Source: Hydrangea macrophylla
Lineage: Eukaryota; Streptophyta; Magnoliopsida; Cornales; Hydrangeaceae
DNA: 64,000 nucleotides
Reading direction: 5' to 3'
Assembly: GCA_033977485.1 (NCBI GenBank)
Contig: CM066992.1
Coordinates: 104,048,140-104,112,139, forward strand
A model generated the notes under the pieces. It did not search any database. It was given only the letters and a program-made list of their open reading frames with translations, and was not told where the DNA came from. This document shows, one piece after another, positions 1 to 11,525 of this stretch. Numbering within the stretch: the stretch's first letter is position 1; every line of letters begins with the position of its first letter. Position numbers and translations under genes: made by a program.

Positions 1-496
1 CAATTCCAAAGTCAAATCTTGGTCAAACTGGTCAAACTTGGGATTCCCGGGAAGTTCTGGGAACCTCCGAGAGCTCCCAGGAGCCGACGTTTTCGCTCGA
101 TTCTCTTTTAAAACTCATTTTAATACTTTTTTAATGATTCTGGTGAATTCGGACGATTTCGGTCAAACTTGGTCAAACTTGGTCAAACCTTGGTCAAACC
201 GATCAACAGGGACTTTCGGGGAACTTCTGGGACTTCCTGGGGTCTCTGGGAGCTGACGATTTCTTCCGGTTTTACTTAAAAACTCATTTTATCATTTTTA
301 TTACGACATAGCATGTTTTCAGAACTTCAGGACCAAATCTGGGAGTCTTCGGGCTTTCAGGGGCATTTTGGTCAATCTGAGCATTCTGAGAGATAGAGCT
401 GACTTCCAGGAGTCCTTTTGAGTCTTTTACGATCATTGTGAACCACCAATCTACGGGTCTCCTAAATCTGATAGCTGAAAAAATGGGGTGTCTACA
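1..496 (-). repeat. Tat-family LTR, 5' part, cut by window edge
   Basis: Read on the minus strand, the segment starts at 496 with TGTAGACACCCC, the usual start of Tat/Retand-type LTRs, and runs leftward out of the window. The same start and the same GGTCAAAC-rich, GGGAGCCTC-rich body recur in the complete solo LTR whose right end is 56709. It abuts the Tat-A protease at 497, so it is an insertion into Tat-A. Whether it is a solo LTR or the end of a full element cannot be told here. Confidence 0.8.
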
Positions 497-1050
497 GGAA
501 CATCATGCCTACTTGCTTGGTTGATAATGGGTCAACCCTCAACGTGTGTCCTTTCTGAACGGCTAAGAGAATGGGCCTAGATGAGTCGACATTTACACCA
601 TCGGAGCAAAGGGTAAGAGCCTATGACAACACCCAGAGAACAGTCATGGGGATAGTCCTTCTTCGTCTCGTTATCGGCCCTTTTGGAAAAGAAGCTGAAT
701 TCCAGGTCATCGACATCCCCGCTTCCTTCAACCTGTTGCTGGGTAGGCCTTGGTTGGACAGTTTGGGTGCTATACCATCAACGATCCATCAAAAGGTTAA
801 GTATGTCTGGGAGAATAAAGTCTGTGATATCCTCAGGGACAGCTGGGTTCGTTCGTCCGAAGCATCATCAAGTGCACCGATTCTAGAATTACAGCTGCAA
901 GAAGAAGAAGCAAATATGGGAGGGTTCGAGTTCATCAGCATGCTGGAAGAGGGAAAGCCAAGAGAGTTTCTACCACTCCATTTTGATCAGTATGCCAGTC
1001 CAGTGGTCGCAGGGATCATGAAGAGAATGGGTTTCTTTCCAGGATTAGGG
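497..1050 (+). pseudogene. Tat-A pol fragment: retropepsin-like protease
   Basis: This is the aspartic protease part of a Ty3/gypsy Tat polyprotein. The active-site motif LVDNGS and the family motif LLGRPWL are visible, followed by a linker that ends in MKRMGFFPGLG. The frame has a TGA at 556-558, between CPF and TAKRMG, so the ATG at 571 is only the first methionine after a stop and not a real start. The left end is cut by the minus-strand LTR at 496. The right end is cut by the copia insertion at 1051, and the frame resumes at 9744 with GLGKNLQGMPEFP. A homologous protease lies in Tat-B at 49201-49674 on the minus strand. The piece cannot act alone. Confidence 0.85.
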
Positions 1051-2057
1051 TGTTGGGTTTGTGCCCTCAAACCATTACTATATGTATTAGACATTGACTT
1101 TTTAATATATGGATATCAGCTTTACATTTCATTATGTATGTTTCTTTCATGAGATGATTGTTTATTCCATAAGTATCATAGTAAGTATTTCGTGTGTGTA
1201 TGAGATACATACAATGAGATACGAATTACTATTCTTTGATACTTAAAGCTTGTCACAGTGGATGATGAGACTGGATATCTCATCAGGTATACACTGTAGC
1301 ATCATTAACTACCATTGGATGGAGTGATAAATCTCAATCACTAGAGTGTGACTCTTGGTTAATATGCTAGTGCTTATAGTGCATTGACGGACCTGAGTTT
1401 CCTATTGACGCTCAATGCTGTCAACAGTCAATAGGAACTCATAACTTGTATAAGGTATGTGTTCTCAATCTTGAGACGATTATGAACACAGACTGTGGAT
1501 ATGGCTGCTTTGACTTACCAATCAGTGAGGTCTATAAAAGATCAACACCTGGGTATCTTGGGTATGTCATATTCATAGGGTTGTGAACATATATTGTCAA
1601 GATAGAATCTACCCTCTGTTTCAGAGTAAGCATTCCCTTGAGAATGTCACCATGTCGATTACTGAGTACTGCAGTCTTGTTGATAAGAGTTATCAACATG
1701 TTTGGTAATCATGAGTAGTGAATGGGACTCAAGGAATACAAGAAGTAATCATGATTCAGGTTGACAGTAACAGTTATCCGACTACCTGAATATGATTACG
1801 AATGCTGACGGTAGAGGGACATTAGTACAACATACAAGTCTAGTTATCGCTTCGGATATGTTCTTTTGCGTTGGAGTTCAGTTATCGTTTTATAGTGGAG
1901 TAAATGTTAACTGACCAGTTGGTTAGTTTGCTGATCAAAGAGTTTGGTCATGGTAATTAATAAACTGGTCTGAGCCAACAATAAAGAGCCTAGGAGGTCC
2001 CACTCTTAGCTCCGCCAGGATGCTTGGAAAGATACTTGAGGATGATGTCCAGACAGG

Positions 2058-2167
2058 TTCGATCGATCGAAGATATCTCGATCGATTGAAGTCTGCAGGT
2101 TCGATCGATCGAAGATGGTTCGATCGATCGAATGTTCGATCGATCGAAGGCACTTCGATCGCTCGAA
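2058..2167. promoter_or_regulatory. Paired palindrome array upstream of TATA (5' LTR)
   Basis: Six copies of the 14-bp palindrome TTCGATCGATCGAA, or 1-2 mismatch variants, start at 2058, 2077, 2100, 2119, 2135 and 2154. They form three pairs, each with exactly 19 bp between starts. The last copy ends 22 bp before the TATA box. The same array is in the 3' LTR at 9253-9362. The position suggests an upstream promoter element bound by a dimeric factor, which is inference. Confidence 0.75.
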
Positions 2168-2189
2168 GTCTAGGTCGGTTCTGGGAATC

Positions 2190-2197
2190 TATAAATA
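2190..2197 (+). promoter_or_regulatory. TATA box of copia LTR
   Basis: TATAAATA lies about 350 bp before the LTR end, downstream of the palindrome array, where the start of the genomic transcript is expected. The copy in the 3' LTR is at 9385-9392. Confidence 0.75.
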
Positions 2198-2545
2198 GGG
2201 CAGCTGCGTTCTGGAAAAGGTTGTTCGTCGTTTTGAACGTCAGAAGCTGCAGAAACTGTTTTGGAGTCCCAAAACCTTCTCTATCCTCTCCATTAGGGTT
2301 CCCACCAACCTTAGTCTTTCTGGCAGGCATCCGCAGGAGTCATAAGGGTGAAGATCATCTAGTGGAGGCTGCTGGAAGTTGAAGATCAGAATTGGGTTCA
2401 AGACATTAAGGTATAACTCGTGTCCCCTCTTGTGCGCATCTGTAGAATTGACGAGTAGTAGATCCGGGCATGCCAATAAAGTTTCATAACTTGATTTTTC
2501 CGCTGCGTGTTTAAACTTTCCATTTAAACCTGTTTTTCCAACAAT

Positions 2546-2557
2546 TGGTATCAGAGC
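2546..2557 (+). other. Copia primer binding site (tRNA-iMet)
   Basis: TGGTATCAGAGC is complementary to the 3' end of plant initiator methionine tRNA. It lies two bases after the LTR end, where minus-strand synthesis is primed. Confidence 0.92.
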
Positions 2558-2714
2558 CACGCTCGTTTGGATCCATAGATGCGTTTTTTGGAACACTATT
2601 TTGATTTGCATGTTGATTTTAGAACTGCTTTCGAAACTGCATCGTCACAGATCTGTTTCTGCAGTGTTATCGCAGCAGTATACAAATCTGTGATTGCATT
2701 GGATGCAAGATGGG

Positions 2715-2833
2715 TTCGATCGATCGAAGTAGTCTCGATCGATCGAACGCTCTATACTCGAGCGATCGAACAGGTTTCGATCGATCGAAACCTTCTGTTG
2801 TTCGAGCGATCGAACAGAGTTCGATCGATCGAG
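2715..2833. repeat. Paired palindrome array in copia leader, block 1
   Basis: Copies of TTCGATCGATCGAA, or of TTCGAGCGATCGAA-type variants, start at 2715, 2734, 2757, 2776, 2801 and 2820. Each pair is spaced exactly 19 bp, and the pairs step by 42 and 44 bp. This block would be transcribed, unlike the LTR block upstream of TATA. Confidence 0.75.
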
Positions 2834-2943
2834 ACAGACTCTTTGTCAGGATCTTTGTTTCACAGTTTTAAAAGTATTTTGAAATTAAAAGTTTAATTTT
2901 AACGTATTCTGCAAAATTTTTAATCATTCTGTGAAATAGAATG

Positions 2944-3011
2944 TTCAAGCGATTGAACAGTGTTCAATCGATCGAAGGTTCGAGCGATCGAACGGTCTTC
3001 GATCGATCGAA
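2944..3011. repeat. Paired palindrome array in copia leader, block 2
   Basis: Four copies start at 2944, 2963, 2979 and 2998, two pairs with 19-bp spacing separated by a 16-bp step. The same 19-16-19 rhythm occurs in the LTR block at 2119-2154. Confidence 0.72.
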
Positions 3012-4240
3012 CTATGACAGAGAAGTTAGATGCTGTTTTGAGTTCTAATTCAGTATGTAAAGAGTTTATATACTGTGTGAATCAATTAAGGGTTCCAATA
3101 GTTATATTTTGTTATATATATGCGTGGATGTGTGTTCAACTAACCTTTTGCAGCAAAAGTTAGTCGTTATCTCCCATGGCGCCAAGAGCATTTAATTTTG
3201 TGTTTGAATGTTTTAGATTGGTGTGTTGTTTTAAGTTTGGTTTGGTTTTAAGGCATATGTAAAGGGCACTGCGACTTCAATCCTACGAAAAGGAAAGTCG
3301 CACCGGTTTCCCTAGCCTTTTATTTTGTTGTTGCTATTTCTATTTCTAGATAAATTGTAAGCTTCAAAAGAGGCATAGGTTCAATGTAATAGAATTAGAA
3401 TATCCATGAAGATGGAGCAAGGAGCCGTTGTCCATGAAGATGGAGCTGGAGGCGATCAAACCAAAAGCAGGTTCTATGGAGATAGAGCCATGGGAGATAG
3501 AGGCATCGTTTGGATGTCTTTTATTTCATTTTAGTTTTTTGTTTTATGTGCTTTGTTTGTGATTGGCGTATAATACATTGTTGCATGCACGCAAAACAAG
3601 TTTTCTAAAATAAAATTCAAAAACCGTTTTCAACACATTAGTAAACATTAGATGTTTATGGGAAGTGTGTAGAAACAGATTTTCTCAAAAAGCAAAATCC
3701 TTTTTTACTAAATCTAGTGGGAGAGGGTCTTATTAATTACACCCACGATCTTCCATTAACGGTTCACTGTAAGATGAGTGATGCATTCTGTGTCACCTCG
3801 CCAGGGGTGATCATTCCATACGGAGGATGCATTACTCATTGGTTACTAGATGTGAACTTCTTTTTGATAAGGATCAATCAGACGTGTTAGAGGGTGACCA
3901 CCATACGGAGGCGCTACTTGAGACGGTTGTGATTGGATCCTAGTTAATGGTACACACTAGCTAAGCTATGGATAAGGGATCCCACACGGGGCATTATTCA
4001 GAAACTTAGAGATCAAATAGGTTCGGAAGTCATAACTTGTTTTGCAAGAGTTGCATAGCGGATAAGTTATGATAAATCGAAAGATCGAACATTGACCACC
4101 ACACGGAGGCTTTATTCTTTCGTTTCGATATTCCGGCGACTTTGTTTTAAAATAAGAGTTTTAAGAGGATTCTTTTATTTCAAACTGTCAAATTCTGATA
4201 TCCATATTTATTTTGTTTTTTGATTTTTCAGTAAATCATA

Positions 4241-7200
4241 ATGTCTGGATCTGCATTTAGTCCACTTGCCACCATACTCACTCAAAACAAGTTAACTGGA
4301 AACAACTACACTGAATGGAAACGTAACCTTGACATCGTGTTAACTGCGGAGGATCACATATATGTCCTCACCACCCCATGCCCCGAAGAACCCGCTGCAA
4401 ATGCTTCGGCTGCTGCTAGACGCGAGTTCGATAAATGGAAAAAGTCGAATGGGATGGCTCGTTGTTACATATTGGCTTCTATGGCTAATGTGTTACAACA
4501 CCAATACCAGTCGAACAATTCCGCCAGTGACATTATCGAATCCCTGAAAAAGATGTTTGGGGAGCATGGCAGGCCTGCCAGACAGGTAGCTATGCAGAAG
4601 ATAATGAGTGCTAAGATGTCGGAAGGGACTCCAGTCAAAGAACATGTTTTGAAAATGATTGGTTATTTAAACGAGCTGGAGACCCTAGGTGCCAACATCG
4701 ATGCACAGACCCAAGTTGATATGATCCTCAATACGCTGTCGCCATCATTCGCTCAATTTAAACTGAATTATAATATGAATAAAATGGATTTTTCAATGAG
4801 CGAATTGATGAGCTCTTTATTGGCAGCAGAAGGGGTGATCAAACCTGGGGGCAGCGTTTTAAACGTTGAGAAAAGCGCTTCCTCTTCCCGATCTGTGCCG
4901 AAAGGAAAGAAAGGGAAGAAGAAGGCTAGCACTAGAGGTTCAAGTGTTGGACCGGTCCCTAAGATTGCAAAATCTAAGGGAAAAGGTAAGGGCAAAGGGA
5001 AGGTGGGTGGCCAAAGCAAAGGAAAGTGTTTCCAATGCGGTGAGAAGGGCCACTGGAAGAGGAACTGTCCAGAATTCTTAGCTACAAGAGTTCAAGGTAT
5101 GATTGAATCACATGTGATTGAAGTAAGTTTTATAACGGATACTTCAAACACTTGGTGCATTGATTCTGGTGCGACTAACCATATCTGTAATTCATTGCAG
5201 GGGTTCAGATCAACCAGGAAATGCAGTGATGGGGAGATCGTGCTTACTCTAGGTTCTAGCGCAACCGTATCTGCGGTTGCTATAGGAGTCGTAGTTTTAG
5301 AATTTTCAGACAATAAAGTTTTGATTTTATCAGATGTACTTTACGTCCCTTTAATGAGACGTAATTTAATTTCAGTTTCTAATTTAACGAATAATGGTTA
5401 TTCCTTTCATTTTGGAACTGAAGTTGTCATTAAAAGAAACAGTTCTTTTATATGTTCTGGTGTTAAATCAAATGGTTTGTATGTGATTACTCCCAATATT
5501 TCAAAAGATTCTTGTTTGGAACTTAATAACTCAGTGGTAACTTTACCATCTAAAAGAAAGGAACCTTCCACTAATCCAACAAGGTTTTGGCATATGAGGC
5601 TTGGCCATATCAATCTGAATAGGATTGGCAGACTAGTCAAAGAAGGGGTCTTAGGCGATTTGGTTCTCGAACCAATGGAAGTCTGCGAATCTTGTTTGGA
5701 GGGTAAGATGACCAAAAGGCCCTTTCCTGCAAAGGGCAACAGGACCAATGCATTGTTGGAATTAGTTCATACTGATGTGTGTGGACCAATAAATATTAGA
5801 GCAAGGGGTGGTTATGAGTATTTCATAACATTTACCGATGACCACTCTAGGTATGGATATGTGTACCTAATGCAGCACAAGTCTGAAGCCTTTGAAAAGT
5901 TCAAAGAGTTTAGGGCTGAAGTGGAGAAGCAATCGGGCACACATATCAAAGCCATTCGATCTGATCGAGGTGGCGAGTACCTCTCTAATGAGTTTATTGA
6001 TCACCTCGTACAGAATGGGATTCTGTCACAGTTGACTGCACCTGGTACGCCTCAGCAGAACGGTGTAGCGGAGAGAAGGAATCGGACTCTTTTAGACATG
6101 ACTAGGTCAATGATGAGTTATTCAGAGTTGCCATTATTCCTTTGGGGTTATGCTTTGGAAACCGCTGCATACATACTAAATCTAGTACCAAGCAAATCTG
6201 TTCCCAGGACACCACGAGAGATGTGGATTGGGCGCAAGCCTTCTTTGCAACATCTCCGGATATGGGGGTGTCCGGCACATGTGCTTAAAGGAAAGATGAG
6301 CAAGTTGGATTCTAGATCGGAAGTATGTTACTTTGTAGGGTATCCAAAGGGTACTTATGGATGGTATTTTTATGATCCAAGAGAACAGAAAGTGTTTGTT
6401 AGTACAAATGCTGTTTTCTTAGAGGATGATTATATCATGAACCATAAACCTAAGGGAAGGATAGATCTTAGAGAGATAGAAGGAGAGCCCTCAGTCCAAC
6501 CCGCAGTTGATAACGATGAAAATCAAGAAAATACCACTTCTTCAACCATTTCCGCACCGGTACCTCGTCGTAGTGGGAGGATTATCAGCCAGCCTGATAG
6601 ATACATGTTCTTAGGAGAAGTTTTTGAAGCTGTCTCCATAGAATCTGAATCTGATCCTACCACTTACGAAGAGGCAATGGCTGATGTTGATTCAGCTCAT
6701 TGGATTAAAGCTATGAAGGCTGAATTGGAATCTATGGATTCCAATCAGGTCTGGGATCTTGTAGAACTTCCAGCCAATATTAAACCCATTGGCTGCAAGT
6801 GGGTCTATAAGAGGAAAAGAGGATCTGATGGAAAGGTTGAGACCTTTAAGGCAAGGCTTGTGGCGAAAGGCTATACTCAGAGGGAGGGCATTGACTATGA
6901 GGAAACTTTCTCGCCGGTAGCCATGCTCAAGTCCATCAGAATACTCTTATCCATTGCTGCATGCCTAGATTATGAAATCTGGCAGATGGACGTCAAGACT
7001 GCATTCTTGAATGGCAATCTTGAGGAGGACATCTATATGCAACAACCAGAAGGGTTCATAGCTGGTCGGAAAGGTAACTTGGTATGCAAGTTGCAAAAGT
7101 CCATTTATGGGCTTAAGCAGGCATCCAGAAGTTGGAACATCCGATTTGACCAAGCGGTCAAGTCGTTTGGTTTCATACAGAATCTGGATGAGCCTTGTGT

Positions 7201-8230
7201 ATACAAGAAACGTGAAGGAAAAGTGGTGGCTTTTCTTGTGCTTTACGTTGACGACATTCTACTCATTGGAAATGATGTAGCGGCATTGTCAACGGTCAAG
7301 TTTTGGCTAGCTAGTACTTTCGATATGAAGGATCTAGGAGAGGCGAGCTATATTCTTGGGAAAAAGCTCTTTCGGGATCGCAAGCGAAAGATAATGGGAT
7401 TATCTCAAGCTGGTTATATCGATAAGGTGCTAACTAGGTTTTCAATGGATAATTCGAAGAAAGGTTTGTTACCTTTCAGGCATGGTTTAGCGTTCTCCAA
7501 GGACCAGTGTCCAAAGACACAGGAGGAGAGGAATCGCATGACAGGAGTTCCCTATGCTTCTGCAGTGGGAAGTCTCATGTATGCGATGTTATGCACTAGA
7601 CCAGATATCTGCTTTGCCGTTGGCATGGTTAGCAGATATCAGTCGAATCCGGGTCCAGAGCACTGGACAGCCGTTAAGCACATTCTTAAGTACTTGAGAA
7701 GAACTAAAGATTACATGCTTATGTACGGTGGTAGTGAGTTAATTCCAGTAGGATACACTGACTCGGACTTTATGTCAGATAAAGATTCGAGGAAGTCGAC
7801 GTCCGGTCATCTCTTTACCTTGGGAGGTGGTGCTGTCTGTTGGAGGAGCATTAAGCAGAAATGCATTGCAGACTCAACTACAGAAGCTGAGTATGTGGCT
7901 GCTTGTGAAGCCGCAAAGGAAGCTGTTTGGCTCAAGAAGTTCCTTATGGAACTCGAGGTGGTACCAGCGTTGCTGTCGCCTATTACGCTTTATTGTGATA
8001 ATAGTGGGGCAGTGGCTCAGTCCAAGGAGCCAAGGAACCACGGAAAGGGAAAGCACGTAGAGCGGAAATATCACCTAATCCGAGATATAGTTCAACGTGG
8101 AGATGTGACTGTCACCAAGATTGCCACCGCTGACAATCTTGCTGATCCGTTTACAAAGGCCTTACCACAGAAGGTCTTTGATCGTCATCTAGATAGTCTA
8201 GGTCTTAGATGTAGTTCTGAATGGTTATGA
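4241..8230 (+). CDS. Copia gag-pol polyprotein, 1329 aa, intact
   Basis: One uninterrupted frame encodes the whole copia set in copia order. An N-terminal gag is followed by a zinc knuckle (C263, C266, H271, C276). The protease motif DSGA is at about 308-311. Integrase has its HHCC finger (H451, H456, C482, C485) and catalytic D512, D575 and E611. Reverse transcriptase has YVDD at 1002-1005, and RNase H starts with the first acid at D1174 in GYTDSDF and ends near [10 protein letters not shown]. No stop or frameshift is present and every catalytic residue I looked for is there. Gag and Pol share one frame, so their ratio must be set by processing or another route. The start is the first ATG of the frame, 9 bp after a splice-acceptor-like CAG. 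The product would make virus-like particles in the cytoplasm, copy the RNA and insert the DNA copy. Confidence 0.96.
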   Translation: MSGSAFSPLATILTQNKLTGNNYTEWKRNLDIVLTAEDHIYVLTTPCPEEPAANASAAARREFDKWKKSNGMARCYILASMANVLQHQYQSNNSASDIIESLKKMFGEHGRPARQVAMQKIMSAKMSEGTPVKEHVLKMIGYLNELETLGANIDAQTQVDMILNTLSPSFAQFKLNYNMNKMDFSMSELMSSLLAAEGVIKPGGSVLNVEKSASSSRSVPKGKKGKKKASTRGSSVGPVPKIAKSKGKGKGKGKVGGQSKGKCFQCGEKGHWKRNCPEFLATRVQGMIESHVIEVSFITDTSNTWCIDSGATNHICNSLQGFRSTRKCSDGEIVLTLGSSATVSAVAIGVVVLEFSDNKVLILSDVLYVPLMRRNLISVSNLTNNGYSFHFGTEVVIKRNSSFICSGVKSNGLYVITPNISKDSCLELNNSVVTLPSKRKEPSTNPTRFWHMRLGHINLNRIGRLVKEGVLGDLVLEPMEVCESCLEGKMTKRPFPAKGNRTNALLELVHTDVCGPINIRARGGYEYFITFTDDHSRYGYVYLMQHKSEAFEKFKEFRAEVEKQSGTHIKAIRSDRGGEYLSNEFIDHLVQNGILSQLTAPGTPQQNGVAERRNRTLLDMTRSMMSYSELPLFLWGYALETAAYILNLVPSKSVPRTPREMWIGRKPSLQHLRIWGCPAHVLKGKMSKLDSRSEVCYFVGYPKGTYGWYFYDPREQKVFVSTNAVFLEDDYIMNHKPKGRIDLREIEGEPSVQPAVDNDENQENTTSSTISAPVPRRSGRIISQPDRYMFLGEVFEAVSIESESDPTTYEEAMADVDSAHWIKAMKAELESMDSNQVWDLVELPANIKPIGCKWVYKRKRGSDGKVETFKARLVAKGYTQREGIDYEETFSPVAMLKSIRILLSIAACLDYEIWQMDVKTAFLNGNLEEDIYMQQPEGFIAGRKGNLVCKLQKSIYGLKQASRSWNIRFDQAVKSFGFIQNLDEPCVYKKREGKVVAFLVLYVDDILLIGNDVAALSTVKFWLASTFDMKDLGEASYILGKKLFRDRKRKIMGLSQAGYIDKVLTRFSMDNSKKGLLPFRHGLAFSKDQCPKTQEERNRMTGVPYASAVGSLMYAMLCTRPDICFAVGMVSRYQSNPGPEHWTAVKHILKYLRRTKDYMLMYGGSELIPVGYTDSDFMSDKDSRKSTSGHLFTLGGGAVCWRSIKQKCIADSTTEAEYVAACEAAKEAVWLKKFLMELEVVPALLSPITLYCDNSGAVAQSKEPRNHGKGKHVERKYHLIRDIVQRGDVTVTKIATADNLADPFTKALPQKVFDRHLDSLGLRCSSEWL

Positions 8231-8245
8231 GTGCAAGTGGGAGTT
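8231..8245 (+). other. Copia polypurine tract
   Basis: GTGCAAGTGGGAGTT directly precedes the 3' LTR and directly follows the polyprotein stop. It is the expected primer site for plus-strand synthesis. Confidence 0.8.
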
Positions 8246-9738
8246 TGTTGGGTTTGTGCCCTCAAACCATTACTATATGTATTAGACATTGACTTTTTAA
8301 TATATGGATATCAGCTTTACATTTCATTATGTATGTTTCTTTCATGAGATGATTGTTTATTCCATAAGTAGCATAGTAAGTATTTCGTGTGTGTATGAGA
8401 TACATACAATGAGATACGAATTACTATTCTTTGATACTTAAAGCTTGTCACAGTGGATGATGAGACTGGATATCTCATCAGGTATACACTGTAGCATCAT
8501 TAACTACCATTGGATGGAGTGATAAATCTCAATCACTAGAGTGTGACTCTTGGTTAATATGCTAGTGCTTATAGTGCATTGACGGACCTGAGTTTCCTAT
8601 TGACGCTCAATGCTGTCAACAGTCAATAGGAACTCATAACTTGTATAAGGTATGTGTTCTCAATCTTGAGACGATTATGAACACAGACTGTGGATATGGC
8701 TGCTTTGACTTACCAATCAGTGAGGTCTATAAAAGATCAACACCTGGGTATCTTGGGTATGTCATATTCATAGGGTTGTGAACATATATTGTCAAGATAG
8801 AATCTACCCTCTGTTTCAGAGTAAGCATTCCCTTGAGAATGTCACCATGTCGATTACTGAGTACTGCAGTCTTGTTGATAAGAGTTATCAACATGTTTGG
8901 TAATCATGAGTAGTGAATGGGACTCAAGGAATACAAGAAGTAATCATGATTCAGGTTGACAGTAACAGTTATCTGACTACCTGAATATGATTACGAATGC
9001 TGACGGTAGAGGGACATTAGTACAACATACAAGTCTAGTTATCGCTTCGGATATGTTCTTTTGCGTTGGAGTTCAGTTATCGTTTTATAGTGGAGTAAAC
9101 GTTAACTGACCAGTTGGTTAGTTTGCTGATCAAAGAGTTTGGTCATGGTAATTAATAAACTGGTCTGAGCCAACAATAAAGAGCCTAGGAGGTCCCACTC
9201 TTAGCTCCGCCAGGATGCTTGGAAAGATGCTTGAGGATGATGTCCAGACAGGTTCGATCGATCGAAGATATCTCGATCGATTGAAGTCTGCAGGTTCGAT
9301 CGATCGAAGATGGTTCGATCGATCGAATGTTCGATCGATCGAAGGCACTTCGATCGCTCGAAGTCTAGGTCGGTTCTGGGAATCTATAAATAGGGCAGCT
9401 GCGTTCTGGAAAAGGTTGTTCGTCGTTTTGAACGTCAGAAGCTGCAGAAACTGTTTTGGAGTCCCAAAACCTTCTCTATCCTCTCCATTAGGGTTCCCAC
9501 CAACCTTAGTCTTTCTGGCAGGCATCCGCAGGAGTCATAAGGGTGAAGATCATCTAGTGGAGGCTGCTGGAAGTTGAAGATCAGAATTGGGTTCAAGACA
9601 TTAAGGTATAACTCGTGTCCCCTCTTGTGCGCATCTGTAGAATTGACGAGTAGTAGATCCGGGCATGCCAATAAAGTTTCATAACTTGATTTTTCCGCTG
9701 CGTGTTTAAACTTTCCATTTAAACCTGTTTTTCCAACA
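8246..9738 (+). repeat. Copia 3' LTR
   Basis: Identical in length to the 5' LTR, with four substitutions found by eye. The palindrome array is at 9253-9362 and the TATA box at 9385. TAGGG follows at 9739-9743 and completes the target duplication. Confidence 0.96.
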
Positions 9739-9743
9739 TAGGG

Positions 9744-10624
9744 TTGGGGAAGAACCTTCAGGGCATGCCTGAATTCCCGCTCATTCCGACTCAGACTCAC
9801 ACTCACGGCCTGGGGTACCAGCCGACAAAGAAGGAATTAAGGGCAAGGAAAAAGACAACGGATGCACCAATGGACCCATATCAAAAAACACTCAACGGTT
9901 ACTTCGTAAAGGAAGGAGAAGATTTCCCCTTCTGTGGCTTCCCAGAGCCATGGATGGACCAGAAAGACAAGTGTTTAAACCGGGGTTCGAGATCTTTTTC
10001 TCCTATGAATTCTCCGAGTACAAAGACCCATTTTTGCAAATGCCTGAAAAGTCTGCTACCGTCAACGATTGGATTGGTGTACTGGATGGACCGGTCATGT
10101 AGGACCTGTTGAGCGAAGAAGGGGCGAAAGCCGAAGAAAAAGGGAAAGAAGACGAGGGCCTGGAAGTCGAGGTTGAAGAGGGGAATGATGAGGATGCGCC
10201 GGAAGAAGAGCCGAAGCCAGAAAAAGAAGAGAAGACGGAATCCGGGGGACTGCCAGGTTGTAACACTATGGAGCTCAAGCAGGGAGTCAACAAGGAGTGA
10301 GTCTTTGAGTCTAGTAATAAGTATCCCCCTCACCCAGATTCTGTAATGGCCTAAATGAGGCATCTTACTATTGCTATGTCTGTTGTAATCACTCCTAACA
10401 AAATCAATGAAAACATGACTGATTCTGCCTACTCGAACGCGCTTAATGAATGTGATGAATGTGATGATCATGAAATACCTAATGAGTTGCAAAAATTAAT
10501 TGAAAAAGAAAAAGAATCTGCATGTAAAATCATTGAGGACACTCTAACGATTAATCTAGGAAATGAAAATAATCCTCAAAATGTCTTTATTGGCTCCACA
10601 CTTAGCAATAAAGAAAGCAAATAA
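9744..10624 (+). pseudogene. Tat-A pol linker between protease and RT
   Basis: The Tat-A frame resumes after the copia insertion with GLGKNLQGMPEFP, then YQKTLNGYFVKEGEDFPFCG, a block also found in Tat-B at 48916-49131. Further on is a very acidic stretch (about 10109-10300) rich in E, D and K, and then a segment containing EIPNELQKLIEKEKES and TINLGNENNPQNVFIGSTL, which matches Tat-B 48437-48823. The parts lie in different frames, so the linker is broken by small indels and stops. It is a spacer of the polyprotein with no enzyme motif. Confidence 0.72.
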
Positions 10625-10678
10625 CTAATCAATCTATTAAATGAATTCAAAGATGTTTTTGCATGGTCTTATAATGAT

Positions 10679-11525
10679 ATGACAGGCATTGATCCAAAGA
10701 TAGTCCAACACCACATCCCTCTCTTTCTCAATTCAAAACCCATAAAACAAAAATTGAGGCGAATGAGGCCAGAATGGGCACTTAAAGTAAAAGAGGAGAT
10801 TGAAAAGCAATCAAAGGCTGGATTCTTGATGGTCATCGAGTATCCTGAGTGGATTGCCAACATTGTACCTATCCCAAAGAAGGACGGTCGTGTTAGGGTT
10901 TGCGTTGATTTTCGAGATTTAAACAGGGCAAGCCCTAAAGATGATTTCCTGTTACCCCACATCAACGTGTTGGTCGATAACACCGCGGGACATGAGCTTC
11001 TATCTTTCATGGATGGATTCTCTGGGTATAATCAAATCCTCATGGCAGCCGAGGATAGAGAGAAAACCACGTTCATGACTCCATGGGGGACATATTGCTA
11101 TAGGGTCATGCCGTTCGGACTTAAGAATGCAGGTGTGACCTATCAGAGGGCTGCCACCACTTTACTACACGACATGATCCACAAAGAAGTGGAGGTGTAT
11201 GTGGATGATATGATTGTGAAATCCAAAGAGAGGGGACGGCACATAGAGGCTTTGAGAAAGTTCTTTGAGAGATTGAGGGAGTTCAAAATGAGGCTGAATC
11301 CGCAGAAATGCACGTTCGGAGTCACTACCGGGAAATTATTGGGATTTCTTATTACTCAGAGGAGAATAGAGGTGGACCCCACCAAAATAAAAGCCATAAC
11401 CGAAATGAACTCGCCAAAAAATGAGAAAGAACTGAGAGGTTTCCTAGGGAGAATACAGTTCATCAGCCGCTTCATTTCCAAACTCACCTTAACCTGCGAC
11501 CCACTGTTCAAACTGCTTAGAAAAA
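10679..11525 (+). pseudogene. Tat-A reverse transcriptase
   Basis: A clean RT palm and fingers region: KKDGRVRVCVDFRDLNRASP, then FMDGFSGYNQI, then the catalytic YVDD at about residues 174-177 counted from the ATG at 10679, then the thumb ending ELRGFLGRIQFISRFIS. The frame is open until about 11525, where a one-base shift in an A/G-rich run (AAAAAGGAGAGAAA) moves the reading into the next frame. The open frame to 11656 beyond that point is out of phase. The element therefore cannot make a continuous RT-RNase H. In Tat-B the same domain breaks off at GFLGRI (about 47612). Confidence 0.88.

Larger units (their letters stand above)
1051..2543 (+). repeat. Copia 5' LTR
   Basis: It begins TGTTGGGTTTGTG and ends TTTTTCCAACA, and it is equal in length to the 3' copy. 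It carries a cluster of TTCGATCGATCGAA palindromes at 2058-2167, just upstream of a TATA box at 2190. The rest of this 1.5 kb is non-coding. The 131-aa antisense frame inside it is a by-product of the palindromes. Confidence 0.96.
2558..4240 (+). other. Long copia leader with palindromes and short repeats
   Basis: These 1.7 kb separate the primer site from the gag ATG and show no credible coding frame. They hold two further palindrome arrays (2715-2833 and 2944-3011), two copies of CATGAAGATGGAGC near 3405-3445, and four CATACGGAGG/CACACGGAGG-like motifs near 3816, 3903, 3984 and 4110. A pyrimidine-rich tract ending in CAG lies 9 bp before the ATG and resembles a splice acceptor. Roles in packaging, translation or splicing are possible but unproven. 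Confidence 0.6.
1051..9738 (+). mobile_element. Complete Ty1/copia LTR retrotransposon
   Basis: The element has two LTRs of 1493 bp each, a primer binding site matching the tRNA-iMet 3' end, one open gag-pol frame, a polypurine tract, and a 5-bp target duplication TAGGG at 1046-1050 and 9739-9743. By eye I find four differences between the LTRs (T/G in the AAGTATCATAG region, ATCCG/ATCTG, TAAATG/TAAACG, GATACT/GATGCT), about 0.3 percent. With a commonly used plant LTR rate of 1.3e-8 per site per year this is roughly 0.1 million years, which is an inference. It is inserted in the pol of Tat-A. It is the best candidate for an autonomous element here. Confidence 0.97.

Noticed and set aside
1935..2330. 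131-aa minus-strand frame in the copia LTR, also at 9130-9525
   Set aside because: It exists twice only because the LTRs are duplicates. Its peptide repeats come from the GATCGATC palindromes.
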